A stretch of DNA of 64,000 nucleotides from Strigamia acuminata (Eukaryota > Arthropoda > Chilopoda > Geophilomorpha > Linotaeniidae), in NCBI GenBank assembly GCA_949358305.1, contig OX442321.1:2567605-2631604 (forward strand). Direction: 5' to 3'. Positions 10,001 through 19,775 of this stretch are shown here, piece after piece. Positions within the stretch are counted from its first letter, which is position 1; every line of letters begins with the position of its first letter. The position numbers and the translations under genes are program-made. A model generated the notes under the pieces. It had not been told where the DNA came from, searched no databases, and worked only from the letters and a program-made list of their open reading frames with translations.

Positions 10001-12155
10001 AGAGGAACGTGATACTGATCACGACATACGAGAAATGGATGAATTATCGGTTTATCCCGAGACGTCCGAACTCATAGACGCGTCAGCGGAACCATCGTCG
10101 CATCAATTACCTCCGTCGACACCTCGTCAATCTGCCCCACCATCGCCTCGCCCATCAGCACCACCCTCACCTCAACGTTCGACCGCGCCTCCTCTCCCAC
10201 GTGAGACGCCGATACCGACACCGAGATTTATCACAACACGTCGTCAACAACGTGCTGGTGATCCTGCAACGCATACGTTGCAGATATTCGACCCCGATCC
10301 CATGTCACCAGCTCCGGTATTGGGAACCGAAGTCGCTGCGGCAACCGCTCGCCACACAACTCACATGTGGCGATTTGTCGGTGGAGATGGAGAGTGTCGT
10401 GAATGGGTACGCGAAGAGCATCTCCGGAAGGATCAAAAACCCGGATCAATCGCAATCGACGTTTATTATTTTCCAACTCCGAAGATCCGGCTCCGATCTT
10501 ATAAGGACGTCGAGGACTATTGCTTATTGAATAACATTGATTACGACCCCGGACTGTTTTTCTTCGGTAATCTCAAACACAAATTGCCAACACTTCCGGG
10601 CGTTCGTCACGCGGCTCATCTGTGCCGAACCGAACCGGCTTCATTCGCCGAAATACCGAAATTCACTGATGCTCCGAAATGGCGTGAAGCAATTGGGGAG
10701 GAGCTCGATATGTTCAAAGAGCGAGAGATCTATGAAGAAGTTCCCCGACCACCCGACACCACTATTCTTGGCTGCAAGTGGATTTTTAAACTCAAAACCG
10801 ATGCAGCCGGAACCGTCACTCGATACCGAGCACGCTTAGTAGCGCAAGGTTTTTATCAAACCCTCGGCGTCGATTTTGATGAGGTGTTTAGCCCAGTCGT
10901 GAACTTCATATTGATTCGTCTGTTTTTCTGTCTTCTCGTCGTATTACGTGGTTGGAAGGACGCCCACCTCAACGTGAAAGGTGCGTACCTATACGGGGAA
11001 TTAAAGCACAAAGTCTACATGCGAATCCCCGCGGGTGCCACATGCTCCGATCCAAACAACGTGTGGCTGCTCCTCAAGTCACTTTACGGCCTCCACCAGT
11101 CGGGGAGACAATGGTTCGAGAAACTCGACGAAACATTACGGGCCCTCGGATTTCGAAGAATGCCGGCATGCAACTGTGTATACGTTTTCGGAAGCACAGC
11201 TGTTATGCTGGTCTACGTGGACGATATTGTTATATTTTACGCATCCGACAATGTCTTCACTCAACTGATTCGACTAATCAGCTCGAAATTCGACATCGTG
11301 AACCTCGGCCCGATCACCAAACTCCTAGGCGTCGAATTCATCCGTGATGCCGGGCGCACGTTCATAACCCAACGTGCATACATCGCCAAAATGGTTAAGA
11401 AGTTCGGGACATCAACGAATAACCTAGTCAAGGTGCCAGTGACCCCAGGAACGACACTCGTCAGAGGGTCCACCGAAAATCTTGAAGATTTTCCCTATCG
11501 ATCATTAATCGGGTCACTACTGTTTTTGGCATCGAGAACTCGTCCCGACATCTTATACTCCGTGATCGCCTTAGCACAATACAACACGTGCTACAACCGA
11601 ACCCACATCCGCGCTCTTCTCCAGGTTCTGCAGTACGTGGCAAATACTGCAGACCTTTGCATCGAGTTATCTGGCTGCACATCGAGCCAGTTATCGGCTT
11701 TCACCGACGCATCGTGGGCGAGCGACCCGGAAACCTCCTTGAGTTTCGGAGGATACATCGTGTACATCGGCAACGTCCCTATCGGCTGGTCCTGTCGAAA
11801 ACAGTCGACCGTTGCATGCTCTACTATGGAAGCGGAATTTATCGCCCTGGTAGAGTGTGTAAAGGAGCTTTTCTGGTTGGACTCCGTGTACACCGATTTC
11901 CCGATTCTCAATCGATTGGCTCGACCTGTTGTTTACTCCGATGCCCTGGCCGCTATCCAATTCACGTCTAACGACATTGAGAACGCGAAGACTCGACACA
12001 TTCGCGTGAAGTATCATTGGCTCAGGGAGTGGTATACGACAGGAGTCTTCGATCTTCGAAAAGTTGCATCCGAAGTGAATATCGCAGACATTTTTACGAA
12101 ATGGCTCTCATCCGAACGTTTGCGGTCACTCATTTCGAAGATCTTCCGAGCATAA
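7098..12155 (+). CDS. Copia Gag-Pol polyprotein (two catalytic substitutions)
   Basis: The product is 1,685 residues with no stop. Gag carries a CX2CX4HX4C zinc knuckle (CFNCDQFGHYANRC, about residues 230-243). The protease site reads LDCGATDH (D318-C319) where copia proteins have D-S/T-G. The integrase follows, with the HHCC motif and the D, D, E catalytic residues near 640, 703 and 738. In RT, motif A reads AHLNVKGAYL with Asn1292 (AAC at 10971) in place of the catalytic Asp, while YVDD (1373-1376) is normal. RNase H has FTDAS, MEAE and YSDA. The C-terminal ADIFTKW is typical. By family knowledge the Asn should abolish polymerase activity, so this copy may be non-autonomous although full length and recent. 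Confidence 0.95.
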   Translation: MQKAAASSALVPVLGVGNYEDWRMAMQFLLKSEGLWRHVTEAKEAEHIATLTPKELDRYMIKKDKALGHIYIHVSPSKRTVLETCNTPKEAWETLAKIYAPSSRARQAAMRWDFLNLQLQPNEDMPDFIARVDNYVRQLRDVNEIISPIHHAYQYLKCLPPEYAQATFAIYHWPDPQFTPKDVAEQLISEHMRLKSTGLLGSSQSSAHASKGQFRPRNKSGPRDLSTVKCFNCDQFGHYANRCPRPPRQNQNQPTVTLQRNSRSKSRRRNKNAAAKVNNTRPRENSLPHREGTFFVNAPQVVQRPVAHFMQSNEWILDCGATDHVSHVRAGFTKFTDVIPFDIELGQGKSQVTGKGTVRLLLAIDKTRCTVNLTNVLYAPNFEANLISVSKIDKARHHIHIFNSEIHVYQSDIRSPLIRAKERGGLYYVDGLCSNPTFATTVSPTTQPTIPASPAQMYVTTEEDFPNIPKHRQGKGSKQREITDFRIEMPAIEHVKQISVQQAPQTNPIPPPIPTQIHNNLTTPPSYAGALQSIPMANPTAIQNANSFPPLGNPSQSKKKVIANPASVKDATGLWHSRLGHLHTKGMKLLAANDQVYGMQPGEVNRELACNDCRIAKSIRASHKPDPNPSTTKPLDLLHMDIWGPAPIPSFGGARFVLTVIDDATRYCWIIPLAQKSQVFATFKDFVARVERIQDSRVKAIRTDRGGEFMSNEFLRYLQDKGIQGQRTNPSSPQMNGTAERINRTMLDNVRAIISETKLPDALWAELAVKFGYIKNRCPHSRLNNQVPYILWRQRALSLRHLRKVGSKCWVHYTAPGRKKLDPRAWEGYLVGYATGTRGFRIWNPTDNKVYESIHVKVDERQSYRKSIKISSQRPQESFTGPGQQSVTFDDNLQYHQWPRGSDSEASEHSANDSECVSTASASMHTPPAFPHIQIPPPTTPERVLLDLCATLPPGSASLRQSHHISYEEERDTDHDIREMDELSVYPETSELIDASAEPSSHQLPPSTPRQSAPPSPRPSAPPSPQRSTAPPLPRETPIPTPRFITTRRQQRAGDPATHTLQIFDPDPMSPAPVLGTEVAAATARHTTHMWRFVGGDGECREWVREEHLRKDQKPGSIAIDVYYFPTPKIRLRSYKDVEDYCLLNNIDYDPGLFFFGNLKHKLPTLPGVRHAAHLCRTEPASFAEIPKFTDAPKWREAIGEELDMFKEREIYEEVPRPPDTTILGCKWIFKLKTDAAGTVTRYRARLVAQGFYQTLGVDFDEVFSPVVNFILIRLFFCLLVVLRGWKDAHLNVKGAYLYGELKHKVYMRIPAGATCSDPNNVWLLLKSLYGLHQSGRQWFEKLDETLRALGFRRMPACNCVYVFGSTAVMLVYVDDIVIFYASDNVFTQLIRLISSKFDIVNLGPITKLLGVEFIRDAGRTFITQRAYIAKMVKKFGTSTNNLVKVPVTPGTTLVRGSTENLEDFPYRSLIGSLLFLASRTRPDILYSVIALAQYNTCYNRTHIRALLQVLQYVANTADLCIELSGCTSSQLSAFTDASWASDPETSLSFGGYIVYIGNVPIGWSCRKQSTVACSTMEAEFIALVECVKELFWLDSVYTDFPILNRLARPVVYSDALAAIQFTSNDIENAKTRHIRVKYHWLREWYTTGVFDLRKVASEVNIADIFTKWLSSERLRSLISKIFRA

Positions 12156-12352
12156 CTTTATCGTGACATTCCTGATTTAGTTTTACCCGATTTCGAGGAT
12201 CATCGAGTTTCTGTGGGAATTCCGAGCTTAGTTAAGTGATAACCACGACAGTACCCGGCTCGATGATCCGAATTTATTATTTTCTTTTCTCGCCAATGAT
12301 CATCTGTAATTCCAGTATACGTTTGTCTTGTCCCCTGATAAATATTTTCATC

Positions 12353-12361
12353 GAAGAGGGG
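12353..12361 (+). promoter_or_regulatory. Polypurine tract of the copia element
   Basis: GAAGAGGGGA ends just before TTT and the 3' LTR. It is the expected primer for plus-strand synthesis. Confidence 0.8.
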
Positions 12362-12364
12362 ATT

Positions 12365-12851
12365 TGTTTGTCTAAAGACCGTGTTTTTATCGATGAATAT
12401 GTTTATTCTCTATTGATTTCGATGTTACCTTTTATTTAGAGATGTCTCATATGTAATTCCATACTCTTGTCTTGTTCTTATATGATTTATTCTATCACCA
12501 AGTGATTTGTTCTCAATTAATGCTAATTTCCGGCACCAGGGTGCCACCACCACTGTTATCTGAATTCAACATGGCGGAACACACAGGTGTGTGTCTTCTA
12601 GCTATTTCTCCAATGTGTAATGTATATTTTCGTTTTATTAAAGTGTATATTTTGTTTAAGCTTTGTGTTTATGTTTAAGCACCTCCTGTGCAAGTTTTCC
12701 AGCGCATATAAGCGGCATTAGGCCGCGCGCTTTTACGAAACGAATCGCGAACGTTCGTGCGCGAAGCACGACGCCATTTTGCGTTGCTTCGCACTTCGCA
12801 AACACGCTTCCCGTCAGTTATTCAACTGATTTCGCGCACTCCTCTGCTACA
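12365..12851 (+). repeat. 3' LTR of the copia element
   Basis: This 487-bp repeat is identical to the 5' LTR except for the base at 12369, as far as I could compare. It is followed by the target duplication GTATT. Confidence 0.95.
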
Positions 12852-12856
12852 GTATT

Positions 12857-14367
12857 TGCGACTCTTTCGCTCAGCGTCTAGCCGGATTCCTTTCACGGCA
12901 AGGCGAAATCTCAAGCCAACAATGAGCAGGCTCAAGAATAGGAAAAATCCCACCGCACGTGAAATGCGGCAAGACCGAAATCCCGCTGTTGTCTGTTACA
13001 ACTCTTTGGGATTTCCTTTGGCTCCCGCCGACACCGTATGCTTATTGGCCATTGACGCAGATCTATGACGAAACGCTGTGCTCGCTCGAACTGTGCCCGC
13101 AGAAGGTTCCGCACATAATGAAGACGTCTGTCAAACACTTCCCTGCCGACCATGTGAGGTCTGACAACCCTCAGAACGTACAGATCCTGGAGAATGCACG
13201 GAAGGTTACGCTAGAATGCTTTTCCTACAATCCCTTAAAAACTGTTGGAATTCTGTTCGCAAACCGACAAAAAATGAAGCTTGAGAATTTATTTCTTCTC
13301 CATTTCCAATTGGCAGCGTTGACGAATCACTGACCATTTCTGTCGGTGTCATTCATGTCGCTGTTGTATTCACTACAATTGGCTGCACCATCGTGTTAAT
13401 TGGACTCGCGACTGTTGTTAATATGTCGGTTGAAAATGTCACTAACGGTGAAGTCGTAACATTCACAACCGTCGTCGTCCTCCCTTGCCTTTTATTGTCG
13501 CGCATTACTTCCATTAATTCCAACTCGTTTATATCAAAAGGATTCATGGGTAGATATAAAATACCATTGCCTTCTAACGGCGACGCCATGATGAAATAAC
13601 GTGAAATAAAATTACAATAATTAATGTAATGAGGAAAATACTAACTATCTCGCTGGTTCCCTCGATAAAGCGGAATCCTGTCTAGCTCGCCAAGTTTGTA
13701 ACAATTCCGGGTTTTAATTTGAAACTATTAACTAATCTACGCGCCGTCAAAGCTCGTGTGTGCTGGTTCGTGGAATCTCACTTAAAAATGACCTTCAGCG
13801 AGGGTGTCGGTCATTCGGAAAATCCCAATTCGCGCGCAATTATATCGTTTGTATCGATTCCTAAATATCGTGTGGTTTAAAGTAAATAAATCCCGTTTGT
13901 TTCCAAGACGCTGAGGGCGTTGGTCATCACCGGGTGAATAAAAGATTGGAAAGTAAGCGAGCGCGGTTAGAAATTATAGATAGGAAAATAATAAGACTTG
14001 TGGTCCGGTTTGGCATCGGTCGCGAAGTGTCGGAGAATCGACACAGCGCGATATTTATAACAATCGGTCAGCTGATCGATTGTCACAAGACCGAAATGGA
14101 ATAATAAGGTCGAAAATGAAATCGCGACAAGGTCGCGTGCATAAATTAAAAATACAGGAAAATGGGGAATAGAATGAAAATTATAAACTGAAAAGCTCAC
14201 CGTGACAAATTTAAAAAATAAAATGTTCACGAAATTCCTTTGTTAACACACCACTTCTAACTTCAGACATAATTATATTTGTCATACTCTTTTGACAAAT
14301 AACAAATTGTTTAAATTTCAACATAAACATAAATAGTAAAAGAGTGGAGAGTCTGTTGCATACCAAC
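12857..14367. other. Unassigned GC-rich block, right part
   Basis: It continues 5454-5731 across the copia insertion and is duplicated at 44885-46397. It holds several open frames on both strands, for example 12959-13333 (+, 124 codons) and 13353-13589 (-, 78 codons beginning MASPLEGNG). None is recognisable, and both copies are too similar for selection to be judged. AATAAATCCCGTTTG near 13886 resembles the AATAAACCCGTTTG of element D's LTR, hinting at an old LTR fragment. Confidence 0.4.
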
Positions 14368-16776
14368 CTAGGGTGGTCCGAAAGCTGCTGTAATCTGGGT
14401 TCCCCCCACTTCTGTCACTACCAACGGCTCAGGGTCAACCGGTGTTGAGAATTTATTTATTTTGGGTTGTTTTACAAGCACACGATCCCCTATCTCCAAG
14501 CCATGATCTTTGGCGTTACGCCGTTCGTCCGCATCTTCCTTCATCTTACTCTTTCCTTGTAGATCCTTATCTCGCAAGTCTACATCATCCACTGCACTCC
14601 AAATTGAAGGTAAATGCGTGTGCATTTCTCGACTGTATAATAACTCCGCTGGCGGCCTCCCAGTTGTGCAATGCGGGGTTGCCCGATAATTTAGAAGAAA
14701 CTCCTGCATTTCCCGGACCCAATCACGCCCCTCCACCACCGCTGCTCGAATCGACTTATTCAGCATACGCATAAAGCGTTCCGCTTCACCACTTCGGGCC
14801 ACAGGGGCGTAACCTATCGATGCACAACACCAAACTCCCGCAAAAATTCCGCAAACTCACGAGACGTGAAGGGTGGACCATTATCTGACTTTTACATCTG
14901 CGGGAGACCCAACTCCCAAAATCGTCTCTCCAAATTCGCGCACACAGGGCCCGCCGCTGTCAATGAAATCTTGTCGACGAATGGGAATCTAGAATATTCG
15001 TCGATCAAGACAAATAATAAGGCCCCGTCCGGAAATGGGCCCAAAAATCCACCGCCAAATGCTGCCATGGCTGAGCCGGCAGTACAGTCATTCTCAACGG
15101 GTCTCTCACTGTCCTCGAAATATTTGCTTGACACGACAAGCACCCTGCGATCTTCATTTCCACTCGCCTATCTATACCTGGAAACCAGACTTTCTGCCGA
15201 AGCAGTCTTGGTCTTAACGACACCTTGGTGGCCTCGATGAGCCAGGTCCACCACTCTGGATTGCAGGCTCCTCAGGATCACAATACGATCGCCCCGCAAA
15301 ACAATCCGCCCTCTTCTGCCACCGCCAACTCGTCCTTAACCATCGCAAAAGGGCGCAACGCCTCCTCCTTCCACATTTTCTGTGCTTCACCACCCACGCA
15401 ACCCAGCGCCTGTCGCACTTTACACAATCCCGCATCTTGATCGGTCTCCGGTTGTACCTCTTCTTTCGTCATTGTAGTCGGCATCCTAGTCTGTACAACA
15501 AAATTTACATGTTCCTCCAACGTACCAACTCCTACTGTTTTCACGTTTGCTGACGGGTGACGTGACATGTAGTCACTCGGATTGGTAGACCCCTTTGTGT
15601 GTATCCCTTCAAAGTCAAACTGTTGGACACGTACGCACAATCGTTCCAATCTGACCGATGGTCTAGCTCGTCTGTTATTCAGTATGCTAATTAAAGGCTG
15701 GTGATCTGTAAACAACACAAAATGAGTCCCGAACAAATACATATAAAATGCCTCCATGGCCCAGACCACAGCCAACATTTCCCGCTCTATCTGGGAATAT
15801 CGTCCTTCTACAACCGTCAACGATCGACTTGCGTACGAAACGACCTCCACCACCGCTTGACCTTTTTGCAGCTGGGCCAAAATCGCTCCCAATCCTCCTG
15901 GGCTCGCGTCCACCTCAAGATGCAACTCTGCTTTGAAATCAAAATACGCTAATGTCCCTGCATCGCCAACTCCTTCTTAATCCTTCCCCATGCTTCCTGA
16001 TGCAAAGACATCCACATAAAATCGGCGTTAGCTTTCTTGGTCAACTCACGCAAAGGTCCCGTTAATCCCGCCAAATTCGGTATAAACCGACCGCAATAAA
16101 TCACCATACCCAGCAAACTTTTAACTTCGGACACGCTGGCCGGCTACTTCATCTCTCTTATGGCCTCCACTCTCTTGGGATCGATTGAAATTCCCAACGC
16201 CGAGAACACATGACCGAAAAACACCACACTCCTCTTCCTAAACTCACACTTCCTTCCATTCACGGTAAGTCCCTTCTCCTGCAAACGGTCCAACACTTGA
16301 TACATAACCACATCATGGCTCTGAGTCTGTTTGCCAACTAAAAATATATCGTCAGTTATATTGATTGTGCTCAAAATACCTTCCAACGCTTGACGAATCT
16401 CATCCCGGAAACTCTCTGGCGCCGAACACAGGCCGAAAAACAACCGCTTAAAGCGGAACAAAACAACATGCGTAGCGAACGTCGTAATTTTCCTCGACTC
16501 TTCGTCTAGCTCTACCTGATGGAAACCGTTGTTTAAGTCCAGCTTCGAGAACCAAACTGCCCCCTCCGCCAGAGCGACCACATCATCCAGCCTCGGCGAG
16601 GCATGTCGAAGGCGCTCGATGGCGAAATTCACTTCCCGCGCATCTATGCAAATTCTAATTGCCTCCAGATCCGGATCCTTTAATTTTCGCACGCAATGGA
16701 TGGGGGAAACCCATGGCGTGGGCCCCATGCTATCAACAACTCGTTCAATAATGTCCTCAGCCACCATCCTTTCCAA
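14368..16776 (-). pseudogene. Broken pol of the Mag-like gypsy element, copy 1
   Basis: Reading leftwards, RT (16776-16144) contains LDLNNGFHQVEL and ITDDIFL and ends at an in-frame TAG (16146-16144). The frame resumes (SVKSLLGMV-type connection region), then shifts near 15950 into RNase H (15925-15278, with VDASPGGLGA, EREMLAV and FTDHQPL). Integrase is in pieces: a zinc-binding part with CLSCQ near 15150, catalytic D in AVDFW, SDNGPPF, and GEAERF at 14790. An upstream TAG (16785-16783) separates it from gag-protease. Several lesions make this copy non-functional. Confidence 0.85.
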
Positions 16777-16782
16777 TTCGGC

Positions 16783-18219
16783 CTACACCTTTTTTCGTAA
16801 ACTAAAAGGAATGGGCCGATAACGTTGCGCCACCGGAACGACTTCCTTCTTCATGTGAATATGCACTTGCCGCCCCTTCAGCTTGCCCACCCCATTAAAT
16901 AACCTCGGGTATTTCGCTTTAATTTCACTATCCAAACTCTCCCCACCAACCGTACGCACCACCTGCACAAGACCCAATCTCACCGACGCCTCATAACTAA
17001 GAAGTGACTCACCATCCACATCCGCCACGTATAATTCCACTTCCTCGCGCCGGCCTTCGTATTCTAACACTGTCCTCATTATTCCCAACAAAGGTAACGG
17101 TTCCCGATGACCATATGGCATTAAACGAGCCTGGCTCGGGCGCAAAAACGGTGGGGGTCGGATGGACCTATAAATCTCCCTACTTAACAAACTAACTTGG
17201 GCCCCTGAATCAATTCCGAACAAAACTGGCATTTTACACCGTCCCATAACGACCTTCACTCTCGGCATTTTTCGAGTCTCTTCTACCGATCCCACAGTTA
17301 ATCCAAAAATATACTCATCTTCCTCACTTCCACCGGCCATTTCCACCTTAACCGCTCGCACCCTTTGTCCTCCCGCCATCGGATGTCCTCCACTCGACTT
17401 CGAGCGGCAAAATTTCACAAAATGTCCTCCTTTTCCGCAATTATGGCACTTTATATTCTTTGCCGGGCAAGGAGTTCCTTCTAGATGCGGCCACGCCCTC
17501 CCGCAATTAAAACATGAACGTGTACCTTCGCCTCTACTTGGTGACCTTGAAGAATCCTCACTCCTACCACTCCTTCGCACGGCATTCACCTCCAAACCAC
17601 GCGATTCCACCACTGTAACCTTCTCCATGCGTTTTGCTTGCCATTCTGATGCCTCGTGACTTCTTCCAAAATCCAACACGTCCTTCAGCACCCACGAACT
17701 CTCCCGCAGCGCTTGACGACGCAGCTTAGCCATGGCTGTACCGAAAATAATTTGTGACTTTAATTCTCGGTCCCGATCCGCAAAATCACACCCGACTGCC
17801 AAATTTCGGAGTCGTGCACAAAACTGATCCGTTGTTTCCTCTGCTTCCGGCCTACTTGACCGGAACGAATACACGCAAAAATCCAAGCTCTTCTTTGGAG
17901 CAAAATATCCCGTTAAAGCAGTCTTTGCTGCTTCATATCCCGCCATAACTCCGGTCAACGTCGCAAAAATATCGTAAGCACTTTCTCCCACATAGTGCAA
18001 TAACATGGCCCGCTTACGCTCGTCCTCACTAATCGCCGCCGCGGTCAAGAATACTTCAAATCTAACTAACCATTTAGTCAATCTCTGGTTCTGGGTGGCT
18101 GGTTCTTCATAAACATCAAATGGGATGACTCCCGATGCATGAATGGCTCCCGACGATAACGCTGCCATCGGAAATTGCCCTTCCTCCAACTTAGGCTTAG
18201 AAACTATGGGAAGCGCCAT
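16783..18219 (-). CDS. Gag-protease ORF of the Mag-like gypsy, copy 1
   Basis: The product is 478 residues, open from MALPIVSKPKLEEG to a TAG at 16785-16783. The N-terminal 220 residues are capsid-like (KWLVRFEVFL, MLLHYVG, STFRS-type helical pattern). Two zinc knuckles follow near residues 237-275 (CFNCGRAW...C and CHNCGKGGHFVKFC). A retroviral-type aspartic protease site FGIDSGAQVSLLS is near residue 340. The reading frame is the same as the RT segment beyond the TAG, so it once formed a single Gag-Pol. It is probably a relic whose 5' half has escaped lesions. Confidence 0.8.
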   Translation of the reverse strand: MALPIVSKPKLEEGQFPMAALSSGAIHASGVIPFDVYEEPATQNQRLTKWLVRFEVFLTAAAISEDERKRAMLLHYVGESAYDIFATLTGVMAGYEAAKTALTGYFAPKKSLDFCVYSFRSSRPEAEETTDQFCARLRNLAVGCDFADRDRELKSQIIFGTAMAKLRRQALRESSWVLKDVLDFGRSHEASEWQAKRMEKVTVVESRGLEVNAVRRSGRSEDSSRSPSRGEGTRSCFNCGRAWPHLEGTPCPAKNIKCHNCGKGGHFVKFCRSKSSGGHPMAGGQRVRAVKVEMAGGSEEDEYIFGLTVGSVEETRKMPRVKVVMGRCKMPVLFGIDSGAQVSLLSREIYRSIRPPPFLRPSQARLMPYGHREPLPLLGIMRTVLEYEGRREEVELYVADVDGESLLSYEASVRLGLVQVVRTVGGESLDSEIKAKYPRLFNGVGKLKGRQVHIHMKKEVVPVAQRYRPIPFSLRKKV

Positions 18220-18338
18220 CTTGAATTCTCAAGCAAACGACCTTGCCAAGCAAACGACCTTGCCAGCCCAATCCAATAAAACGACAAATTCCACAAAACT
18301 CACAGCATTAATGTCCATTCTGCATACTAAAATCCGCG

Positions 18339-18351
18339 ATCCTCGTCGCCA
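18339..18351 (-). promoter_or_regulatory. PBS of the Mag-like gypsy (tRNA-Ser type)
   Basis: On the minus strand TGGCGACGAGGAT lies one base after the LTR end TATTACA. It is complementary to the 3' end of animal tRNA-Ser(GCU) over 13 bases, from established tRNA sequence. Confidence 0.7.
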
Positions 18352-18352
18352 A

Positions 18353-18532
18353 TGTAATAGTCAAATAAAGACCTTCACCTTTAAATCGCACTCTGGCTAA
18401 AAGAGGCTTTGTTTTATTCATTCACTCGTGGACAAGTGCCTTCTCATCATTACGCATCGCTATAAGTAACCTTTCGACAAGTAACGCCATCTGGCGACTA
18501 ATTAGTACATTAGCAATAATAACAACACTACA
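18353..18532 (-). repeat. 5' LTR of the Mag-like gypsy element
   Basis: On the minus strand it runs TGTAGTGTTG to CTATTACA, about 180 bp, directly upstream of the PBS. The outer limit is inferred from the TG...CA ends, as there is no partner LTR to prove it. Confidence 0.55.
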
Positions 18533-19460
18533 CCTTGTATAAGAATATGTGTTATTTCTGTGTAACCTGCCCAATCAATTCAAATGTATTCACATCCATT
18601 GCATTTATGGAATGTTGGCCTACTTTTATGTAGCCCTACACCAGTGAACAGGCTCGAAGAGGTCATACTCTTGTAGTGAGTCAGAGTATAGAAGTAGTAT
18701 TCCTCACTGTCACCACACAGCGAAGTAAGTATAGTTTTTTTTAATACTTTTATTCAGTAAAATTATTTTATATGTTAAAAAGTCTAGTTTTAGTTACTTG
18801 TTTCATTACAAGAGGGCTTTTCTCACTGCTTTTGTGGCACCCATAATTTGAAAATGTAACCAAAAGAAATAATTATTTCTTAAAGTTCAAATATGTTTTT
18901 TATATACATATATTTGATAATTGATATTTTTCAAAACATTTTTTTTGTTGAAAAATAATCAGCTTGATTTATAAAAAGTTTAATTAGAAGACATTATAAA
19001 AAACTTGCCAAAACTCTTATAATAATACATCAACTTCAAGTGTACTTTGAAAGCAACTTTTTCGCACCAAGCCTCGTAAGAATTTATGTATACTTTCAGG
19101 GTGCGTAAGAAGCAGCGAGCAAAGTGGCAAAAATAACTACTGAATGCCTTTAAATAACAAATGTTTTTTATTTTTTTCTATTACCAGTATTATTATTAAG
19201 AATCCTGACTTCTTTATCGCACAAGTTCATAAAGTTGTCACAACAGTTAATTAAAATAACTTGATTTAATGTGCTTTTGTTATGAACGTCAGGTAATTTT
19301 AATTTGAATATCAATTTCAGGTAAAATTAAAATGTTTAAATCTGTAATAATAAACTTGAATACTAGTATTGTAATAGCTGATCATTAATAAGACAATGCC
19401 CATTTAAATTTTTTCTTGATATCCTGAATGAAATTACATTAGGAATTGATAGTTAAATAA
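18533..19460. other. AT-rich spacer with TACTCT-family right end at 18625-18688
   Basis: No gene is seen. 18625-18688 holds CTACACCAGTGAACAGGCTC and ends CAGAGTA followed by TA, the inverse of the left end at 3716. From about 19170 the sequence matches the 5' flank of peptide gene 1. Confidence 0.4.
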
Positions 19461-19462
19461 TA

Positions 19463-19631
19463 CCGTACTGCCTCGATTTAACCCCGGGGCGTTTATTAAT
19501 TTTTCCGAGCCGACCCCCTCCCGGGCGGGTCAGCTTTCGGAAACATTTAGTGCACGACACGCCGCCTAGCCCCGGCGTTTAATCGAGGCCTGGCGTTTAG
19601 ATACATCCGGCGTTAAATCGAGGCAGTACGG
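19463..19631. mobile_element. TA-flanked MITE, CCGTACTGCCTC family
   Basis: The terminal inverted repeats CCGTACTGCCTCGATTTAA and TTAAATCGAGGCAGTACGG flank 169 bp, with TA on both sides. It has no coding capacity. A longer relative is at 19776-20237. Confidence 0.8.
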
Positions 19632-19775
19632 TAATAATAATCACATTATAATAACATTAGTTTCATTCGTTATGAACAAAATAGACTGCAGATCTTGAAT
19701 AAAGTATTAAATTGAACGACATAACTGAATAACAACTTGCTCAATTTTATCGTTTTTCCCCTAATGTTGCAACTA

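Larger units (their letters stand above)
5732..12851 (+). mobile_element. Full-length Ty1/copia LTR retrotransposon
   Basis: The element is 7,120 bp with two 487-bp LTRs (5732-6218 and 12365-12851) of the form TG...CA. The only LTR difference I noticed is G5736 versus T12369. The 5-bp target duplication GTATT lies at 5727-5731 and 12852-12856, and the empty site is seen intact near 44883. Internal order is PBS, 860-bp leader, one Gag-Pol ORF (7098-12155) and a purine tract at 12353-12361. The integrase-before-RT order defines copia. It inserted after the segmental duplication. Confidence 0.97.
2508..18466 (+). repeat. Segmental duplication, copy 1
   Basis: This segment aligns in direct orientation with 41381-64000. 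Corresponding pairs include 3211-3425 with 42574-42788, 12857-17190 with 44885-49220, and 17190-18466 with 62729-64000. Divergence is visibly under 1% in the GC-rich 12.9-18.4 kb part and higher in 2.5-3.0 kb. Copy 1 carries the copia insertion at 5732-12851. Copy 2 has the empty site there. Confidence 0.85.
14368..18532 (-). mobile_element. Decayed Mag-like Ty3/gypsy retrotransposon, copy 1
   Basis: On the minus strand the order is LTR (18353-18532, TGTAGTG...TATTACA), PBS, gag-protease (18219-16783) and broken pol (16776-14368). The order protease, RT, RNase H, integrase is gypsy type, and the style with two zinc knuckles and a SDNG integrase resembles Mag/K02A2.6-like elements. No matching 3' LTR was found left of 14368, so that end is lost or replaced. 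The element was present before the segmental duplication, because both copies share its stops. Confidence 0.85.
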
